64,000 nt of DNA. It comes from Prosopocoilus inquinatus (taxonomy: Eukaryota > Arthropoda > Insecta > Coleoptera > Lucanidae). Where the stretch lies: NCBI GenBank assembly GCA_036172665.1, contig CM069870.1, positions 70,432,212 to 70,496,211 on the forward strand, given 5' to 3'. Every line of letters starts with the position of its first letter. Position 1 is the stretch's first letter. Below, piece after piece: positions 58,262 through 64,000 of this stretch. The notes below the pieces were generated by a model. That model was not told the DNA's origin, ran no database searches, and was given only the letters and a program-made list of their open reading frames with translations. The position numbers were made by a program, and so were the translations under genes.

Positions 58262-58790
58262 TATTTACAATAACCATTACTGATCCTACTGCATTTTTAA
58301 TCACTGAAAAAATTAAAAATCGCCGTAACTTCTAAACGAAAGCAAAACGGACCTGCGTTGAGGGGATATTTTTTTCATAAAATCGCGTCTGCTTTCATTT
58401 GCCGAAGTTTGCGAAGGGGCTAGCAAGTCACCCTGTATAAAAAAAAATGGATTTTTTTCAAGGGAAGGCATTTTTCTTCGCTGGGTCAACGTAAAATGCG
58501 TGTTATAATAATAAGTAACATACGCTAAGCTAAGACCCGGTCTTTTCATCTCTGAGTAACTTTAACCGTTGATTAATTCCTATAGAAACAATTGTCTCTA
58601 CAATTGTAACTATGGGAGTAAATCAATGATTGAAGTTACTCAGAGATGAAAAGACCGGGCCTAAGTCAAACAATGCAATGTAAGCGCTCAATTTTTATAA
58701 ATAAATAATAAATAAATAAATAAATAAAATCTATAGGGAGTAAACGAAAAGTTTGAAACATATCGTTTTTAAACGTCGATTTTTTTTGTT
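58262..58790. repeat. Second copy of the 56443-56825 segment, MITE-filled
   Basis: Matches the first copy as listed there; the MITE and an (AAATA)n expansion near 58700-58730 account for most of the extra length. Confidence 0.8.
58534..58661. mobile_element. Palindromic MITE, TAA duplication, empty site at 56750
   Basis: Left GACCCGGTCTTTTCATCTCT and right AGAGATGAAAAGACCGGGCC are inverted, continuing through GAGTAACTT. TAA flanks at 58531-58533 and 58662-58664. The paralogous segment reads GCTAATTCAAACGAG near 56746 where this copy has GCTAA[element]TAAGTCAAAC. The central TTCCTATAGAAACAATTGT resembles the core of 43937-44071, so the two MITEs are related. Confidence 0.85.
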
Positions 58791-59789
58791 ATTTTTAAAT
58801 AATATAAGTTAGTATCAGTAGTAGTAGTAGTAGCAATTTAGTAGAAATTGTTTGCAGCGGCAGCCAAATGTATTGGTTGGATTTTAGCGTAAATATTACG
58901 ATTGAGAAGCGAAACAAGAAACAACGGCGCGCTTGTGTTTTTCCAGCAGCCGAAACCTAAAACCCATTTATCTGATTGCTTGTATACGTAAAAGAAAAGG
59001 AAAGTTCCGTGTAAACAAACACGCCAGCACACCCGGTAGGCAATAAAATAACGAGTCAAAATATTAGTGTATTAGTGTTTTGAATTCCGAACGATCGCAT
59101 TTATCATTGTTGAGATGGTTTATTCACATTCACGTAGCGAGCGTTTCGAAAGCGCCATCACCATCACCATCATCAAATCAAATCAACAAATGACCGCCGC
59201 GCCGCCGTGGCGTCGTCGGTTTGGTTGAAGATGCCTATCATTTCAATGGCCGTTCGTTCACTTCGGGTTAGTCATCATCAATGTCGTGTGTGTATGTGTG
59301 TGTGTGTGTGTGTGTACCATTATCTCCATCATAATATGTCGGGCTGCGCCCCATTGTCCTTGATTAAATCTATTGATATCCGATAGAGGGGTCCGTTCAC
59401 TTGTCCGGGGCCACAACAACGTTTTACTACTATGTTCATTCATCGTACGAAAATGTTTTCACCCCCCTAAGCACACCACTCGGCGATGTGCGTGCGTGAG
59501 CGAGGGTGATTAGGGTTTCGTGTGTGTGTGTGTGCGCAGAGGTCGCCGCCGTGCGTGTCTAATCGCGAAGAAAAAGCGGCGGAAAATCGATGGTGTTGCC
59601 ACCGGAATTAACATGATTTCATTGGGGTGGTTTGTGCTTTTTTTTTAAAAAAAAAAAAACGAGAAGAAAAATTATATTGTTACGGCGTATTTGTATTCAG
59701 TCATTTACTTACGTGGATGGACAGCCTTACACTACACTTTTTAGAAGGGACCTTTACATAAACACGCTATGATATGCTCACTTAGATTT
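58791..59789. other. Unique spacer, GT microsatellites, no gene seen
   Basis: 58800-59640 is low in repeats and moderately GC-rich, with (TAG)n near 58818-58835, (CAT/CAC) near 59155-59175, a (GT)n run at about 59284-59316 and another near 59520-59535. Short frames only. Good candidate for old unique or regulatory DNA. Confidence 0.45.
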
Positions 59790-59909
59790 GTTATATGTTT
59801 AGGCTTACCATAATCATCAAGCTCTAATTGTTATATGTTTAGGCTTACCATAATCATGAAGCTCTAATTGTTATATGTTTAAGCTTACCATAATCATGAA
59901 GCTCTAAAC
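59790..59909. repeat. 40 bp tandem repeat, three copies
   Basis: GTTATATGTTTAGGCTTACC plus ATAATCATGAAGCTCTAATT occurs three times in a row with two or three differences in total. Very homogeneous, so recent. Confidence 0.95.
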
Positions 59910-59952
59910 CGGAACAGGAGTGGGAAACTGGTTAGGACAAAAAGAAACCCAT

Positions 59953-62373
59953 TACCCAGCTAGCAGAGTGACGTCGGAATTACGTCATTTTTAGGTTACT
60001 TTTACGTCATTGATGTCATTTGTCTCCTCGAAAGTGATCTCAATTTGACGAGTCATACGACACGGATTAACAACGTCGTAAAAGTGACGTCATTAACACG
60101 TCACTATGAAGTGATAATGTGTTACTATGTTTATTTTTGAAAATTATTAGTTTAAAAACATTTTTGGGACTAAACAAAAAGTTAGAGTAAATACTTTGAA
60201 TATTTCTAAAGCCAATTATCCTAAAATTAATATTGGAATTGTTAAATTAAGGGAAATAATAACATGTATACAGTTGTGAATATAAATACAAGATGGCGCA
60301 ATTGTAGCACTTGGTAACTAATGCGGCATGTATAAACACTTAAGCCTTATCGAGAAATATGAAACGAACGAAGATGTCACGACGAGATCATCTCAAAGTA
60401 ACTCTCAATGACCTAGATAAGTTACTATAAAGAAATAACTTTTGTTGAAAAATTTATTTCACAGTTTTAATCACTTGACGTTAAACTTTTGCGAAAAATT
60501 TGCATGTCTTTGCACTCACGATTTATTTAACACTCTGATTACATTTGCATAAAGAAGGCGCAGCAACGTTGGAACAAGAAACACCCCTGCATAAATTTGG
60601 CTGCAACGTGGGAGCGACACACGTTACTTCGTCGTCATTATCACGTCATTATGTCGTTTATTTACGTCACAATTAACGTCAAAGTTACGTTATCTACATG
60701 ACGTGATACGGCTTGACGTGTAAAGTGATTAAGACGTCGCTTGGGGAGCTAAACACGTTACTTCTTCGTCATTATCACGTCATTCTATCGTTTATTTACG
60801 TCACAATTAACGTCAACGTTACGTTTTCTACATGACGTCATACAGCTTGACGTATAAAGTGATTAAGACGTTGCTTGAGGGGCGACACACGTTACTTCGT
60901 CGTCATTATCACGTCATTATGTGGTTTATTTACGCCACAATTAGCGTCAAAGGTACTTTACTTACACGATGTGATACGGCTGAACGTATAAAGTAATTAA
61001 GACGTCACTTGGGGGGCGAAACACGTTACTTCGTCGTCATTATCACGTCCTTATGTTGTTTATTTACGTCACAATAACGTCAAAGGTACGTTATCTACAT
61101 GACGTGATGCAGCTTGACCTATAAAGTGATTAAGACGTTGCGTGGGGGACGAAACACGTTACTTCTTCGTCATTATCACGTCATTATGTCGTTTATTTAC
61201 GCCACAATTAACTTTTTAGAAAAATTTTGTGCAAATCGTTTTTGATTGCAGTGAGAACCTCGAGCAGCCTCTGGACAGCTGTTTCAGCCCTGCTTGGGGC
61301 TTCTTCAGCAGAAACGTAGCTCGACATTCCCACTGCAGACCAAAAACGACTTGCCCAATTTATTCGCAATTGCGATGTAAGAGTGATGAACATATAAAAT
61401 AGCGACATCTTACTATCGCTTTTTGACCTAACATTGCAGTAGGATAGACAAACTGAAGCGGGATTTGCTCCTAATGAGTCCCCCATGCAAGGCGGCCATG
61501 CTTGCTGTCAAAGCATAATGAAAGATTTTAGAAAAATTTTGTGCAAATCGTTTTTGATTGCAGTGAGAACCTCGAGCAGCCTCTGGACAGCTGTTTCAGC
61601 CCTGCTTGGGGCTTCTTCAGCAGAAACGTAGCTCGACATTCCCACTGCAGACCAAAAACGACTTGCCCAATTTATTCGCAATTGCGATGTAAGCAAATCC
61701 CGCTTCAGTTTGTCTATCCTACTGCAATGTTAGGTCAAAAAGCGATAGTAAGATGTCGCTATTTTATATGTTCATCACTCTTACATCGCAATTGCGAATA
61801 AATTGGGCAAGTCGTTTTTGGTCTGCAGTGGGAATGTCGAGCTACGTTTCTGCTGAAGAAGCCCCAAGCAGGGCTGAAACAGCTGTCCAGAGGCTGCTCG
61901 AGGTTCTCACTGCAATCAAAAACGATTTGCACAAAATTTTTCTAAAATCTTTCATTATGCTTTGACAGCAAGCATGGCCGCCTTGCATGGGGGACTCATT
62001 AGGAGCAAATCCCGCTTCAGTTTGTCTATCCTACTGCAATGTTAGGTCAAAAAGCGATAGTAAGATGTCGCTATTTTATATGTTCGCCACAATTAACGTC
62101 AAAGTTACGTTATCTACATGACGTGATGCGGCTTGACGTACAAAGCGATTAAGACGTCGCTTGGGGGGGCGAAACACGTTACTTCATCGTCATTATCACG
62201 TCATTATGTCGTTTATTTACGTCACAATTAACGTCAAAGTTACGTTACCTACATGACGTGATACAGCTTGACGTGTAAAGTGATTAATACGTGGCTCAGA
62301 CGTCTTTTGGATGTTAAAATGACGACATGACGGCTTTATAACGCCCTTTTCACGTCACTATGCTAGCTGGGTA
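59953..62373. mobile_element. 2.4 kb TIR element filled with a TGACGT-rich 134 bp array
   Basis: Ends TACCCAGCTAGCAGAGTGACGT and, inverted, TACCCAGCTAGCATAGTGACGT, about 21 of 22 matching. Inside, 59975-60610 is unique-looking. Then a 134 bp unit repeats with ACACGTTACTTC heads at 60621, 60755, 60889, 61023, 61156 and, after the insert, 62176. Each unit carries about five TGACGT/ACGTCA hexamers: TCACGTCATTAT, TTTACGTCACAATT, AACGTCAAAG, ACATGACGTGAT and CTTGACGTATAAAG. No transposase frame, so a non-autonomous element. Superfamily not recognised; no matching target duplication outside the ends. Confidence 0.85.
61213..62085. mobile_element. 873 bp insert of head-to-head 311 bp units, 12 bp duplication
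   Basis: GCCACAATTAAC lies on both sides (61201-61212 and 62086-62097). Removing the insert and one copy brings the 134 bp array back to register: 1020 minus 885 is 135. The insert has two halves of opposite orientation meeting near 61692. Each is about 1.2-1.5 copies of a 311 bp unit that includes AAATCCCGCTTCAGTTTG, AAAAAGCGATAGTAAGATG, GCAATTGCGAATAAATTGGG, CTGCTGAAGAAGCCCC and GCATGGGGGACTCATTAGG. Copies I compared are identical. Each copy holds the same short frame (MSSYVSAEEAPSRAETAVQ...), so frames appear three times; no known family. Confidence 0.85.
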
Positions 62374-62504
62374 GGCCACTGCCAAAAAATGTTTTATTAT
62401 TTAAAAAGAAGCATATAGATAAGGTACCCAAAGTACCGAAAGTCCGCTAAGCAGAAAATTACATTCTTTTGATTATTTCTTTTAACATTTACATTTTAAA
62501 TTAG
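62374..62504. other. AT-rich spacer before the exon-like block
   Basis: Ends in a pyrimidine-rich run (TGATTATTTCTTTTAACATTT) and TTAG at 62501-62504, a usable splice acceptor. Otherwise featureless. Confidence 0.4.
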
Positions 62505-62626
62505 ACGCAACTTTCCATTTCAAATCGGAATTAAATGACGTGTTGCTGTCGTACCGTGACAAAATACCAAACCGATTAGGACCAATGCCTGAAACCGGGA
62601 CAATCCGGATTAAACCGGGACACGTG
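62505..62626 (+). CDS. Candidate internal exon, unrecognised protein
   Basis: 122 bp between an acceptor (pyrimidine-rich tract, AAATTAG) and a donor (CACGTG/GTAAGC, five of six donor positions consensus). With two leading bases completing a codon, the frame gives about 40 residues without a stop, including HFKSELNDVLLSYRDKIPN and LGPMPETGTIRIKPGHV, and ends in phase 0. Residue composition (balanced, several P and G, mixed charge) and GC content differ from surrounding A-rich repeats and look like real protein. I do not recognise the family. No neighbouring exons were identified, so it could belong to a gene mostly outside the window, or to an old transposon. Confidence 0.5.
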
Positions 62627-63260
62627 GTAAGCCTAACTATATTCAACCCAAGCGAAAAATTAAAAAAGAAATTAAAATTAAATGAACAAAATCAAATCAA
62701 GGTCAACCTAAGCAAATTCAATTGTTTAACTTCTTCGCCGCGCTGTACCTTAAAGGAATCACATCTCGTCGTGACAATATTAAAGATGCCCATACACGTA
62801 CGGAATTGCCAAAAGCATGAAATGCAGAGAGAAAAGGCCCCCTTATTCTTACCCACTGATTAAAGTCGTGTAGTCGTTCATCACATTTTTTAGGCAGATC
62901 ACTGTTTTATTAACTTCCCCCCCCCCTCACCCCTTCATACAACCAGCTACACCAAAGGGCAAAACATGTAACTGTCTGCAGACAGAGAAAAACAATCAGC
63001 GTGCGTGAAAGCTTAATAAATATAAACTCTAAACCACATTTCGCCGCGACAATATTAATGATGTCCATACACGCACGGAATTGCCAGTTTCAGGAAATTT
63101 CGTTGTTTCAAAAAGGACTGACTGCAGCAGGAAATTTAAAATTATCACTACACGAAAAAAGAAGAAACACGTACAAGACATTCTGAGGTTAACCGAGTCT
63201 GAGCAAATCACGTTTCGCCGTGACAATATTAAAGATGCCCATACACGTAGCGGTAGTGAA
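62627..63260. repeat. Spacer with three GTGACAATATTAAAG units
   Basis: Heads CGTGACAATATTAAAGATGC and CCATACACGTACGGAATTGCC fall near 62770, 63048 and 63218, belonging to the family of 54200-55340. A TCAAGGTCAACCTAA word lies at 62697 and a C-run at 62919-62928. If the exon at 62505-62626 is real this is its downstream intron. Confidence 0.7.
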
Positions 63261-64000
63261 TTGCCAACTCTCAGGATGTTACTTCATAGAAAGAATGTGA
63301 TGATGTAAGTGCATCATATTGTAGGGATGTATGGGATGTTAGGTTAGACAGTCGAGTGGTATGTACACTTCAATTGTTTTTGTAGACAGGCTTTTATCTT
63401 TTTTCTTCTTTTTTTTTTTGAAACAACATCGAATCAACAGATCTATTACGAAGCGTCTCGTCTGTAAAAATGACGAAGCAAATATGCCGGTGGTATTTTA
63501 TTCGAATCAAATGAGGCGAGCGCGGCGACTTGATGATGATTCCGTCTCGTTCGCTATCGCGGCGCTGCGGTCGCTCCGTCGTTCTTGCAACAAGACGCGC
63601 TCCAGATTGCACTTGTTTGCGCGTCTGGCGGCGGATGCGGACGTTCGTTTTTGCAATTAATCAAAGCCAGAACCGCGGCGCCGACCTCGTACATCTCGCA
63701 TATTAAGCCGCATTAATCAGCCAATTAGACGTTTAATCGATGCCGTACGGCTCGTTTTTTGCCGTCATTCTTCTTTTTCTTGTGCTCCTCCGACGCGACT
63801 TACGTAACGCGCCTGCATAACGAGCTCCTATTTTTTGCGGTCGATCACTTTTACTTTCGGTTTGGAAAGGTTCGTTTCTTTTTGATGTCGTGGTGTAAAA
63901 GTACCAGTCCCGAACGGAAAACGACAATTCCACCAAAGTTTCTGTTTGCTTTTTTAAGTTCCGCGCCGTAATCGATACTGCTAATGATAACTGAAATGTT
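63261..64000. other. GC-rich unique end of the window
   Basis: Contains arginine-rich open frames on both strands over 63361-63971 but no splice-supported exon or family match. 63655-63740 mixes GCGGCGCC with TTAATCA, ATTAATCAGCC and CAATTAGAC words, resembling a homeodomain-site cluster. A gene start could follow beyond the window, which the sequence cannot show. Confidence 0.4.

Noticed and set aside
59790..59909. CRISPR-like array
   Set aside because: Three 40 bp units are directly adjacent with no variable spacers; a simple tandem repeat in eukaryotic DNA.
61208..61965. Repeated frame MSSYVSAEEAPSRAET... seen three times
   Set aside because: It belongs to copies of the 311 bp unit in the insert; the frame is cut at different points in each copy and no start context or family supports a protein.

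Overview
The window looks like a gene-poor, transposon- and satellite-rich stretch of an arthropod genome, most likely an insect. I lean towards a beetle, but that is weak inference. The supports are a short (58 bp) spliced intron, an insect-type GNAT acetyltransferase fragment, a DD41D mariner relative, CR1- and jockey-like non-LTR retrotransposons, many TWA-flanked palindromic MITEs, and very AT-rich spacer DNA with a few GC-rich islands. Nothing bacterial, phage or CRISPR-like was seen.

Only one host gene is well supported: the last two coding exons (50790-50956 and 51015-51222, plus strand) of an arylalkylamine N-acetyltransferase-like GNAT protein. A second, unrecognised exon-like block on the same strand (62505-62626) has a reading frame with a good acceptor and donor. 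Most other open frames are chance frames in repeats or dead transposon proteins.

Layout. 1-6345: AT-rich spacer, a 145 bp tandem duplication, a 3.1 kb palindrome, and a 5'-truncated CR1-like reverse transcriptase (minus strand). 6346-11000: a GC-rich island, then a 4 kb array of about 285 bp units built around GGTCCTTCTAGCCGGATC. 11000-16060: a 63 bp repeat, A-rich minisatellites, a 65 bp perfect palindrome, and a roughly 100 bp array with a MITE inside. 16060-20343: a broken non-LTR retrotransposon carrying a probable solo LTR. 20344-27345: spacer, then four roughly 1.1 kb units full of GCGCCATCT motifs, then a palindromic tRNA-derived SINE. 28921-30925: a mariner-family element with long inverted repeats and one stop codon. 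31970-33010: a 162 bp higher-order array. 33500-46210: MITEs, a roughly 2 kb inverted duplication (36300-38430 against 39828-41640), and a roughly 230 bp array, all rich in AGATGGCGC. 46211-50780: GC-rich spacer and A-rich arrays. 50790-51222: the GNAT exons. 51333-58800: short duplications, foldback elements, a TIR element and a segmental duplication. 59953-62373: a 2.4 kb TIR-bounded element filled with a 134 bp repeat dense in TGACGT, itself interrupted by an 873 bp head-to-head insert with a 12 bp target duplication. 62374-64000: spacer, the candidate exon and a GC-rich end.

The genes do not form a pathway. The coherent story is repeat biology: several filled and empty insertion sites can be read directly because the insertions fall inside tandem or duplicated DNA, and two motif families (AGATGGCGC and TGACGT) are amplified to densities that could matter for chromatin proteins. 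All family names are from memory of motifs; no search was run.
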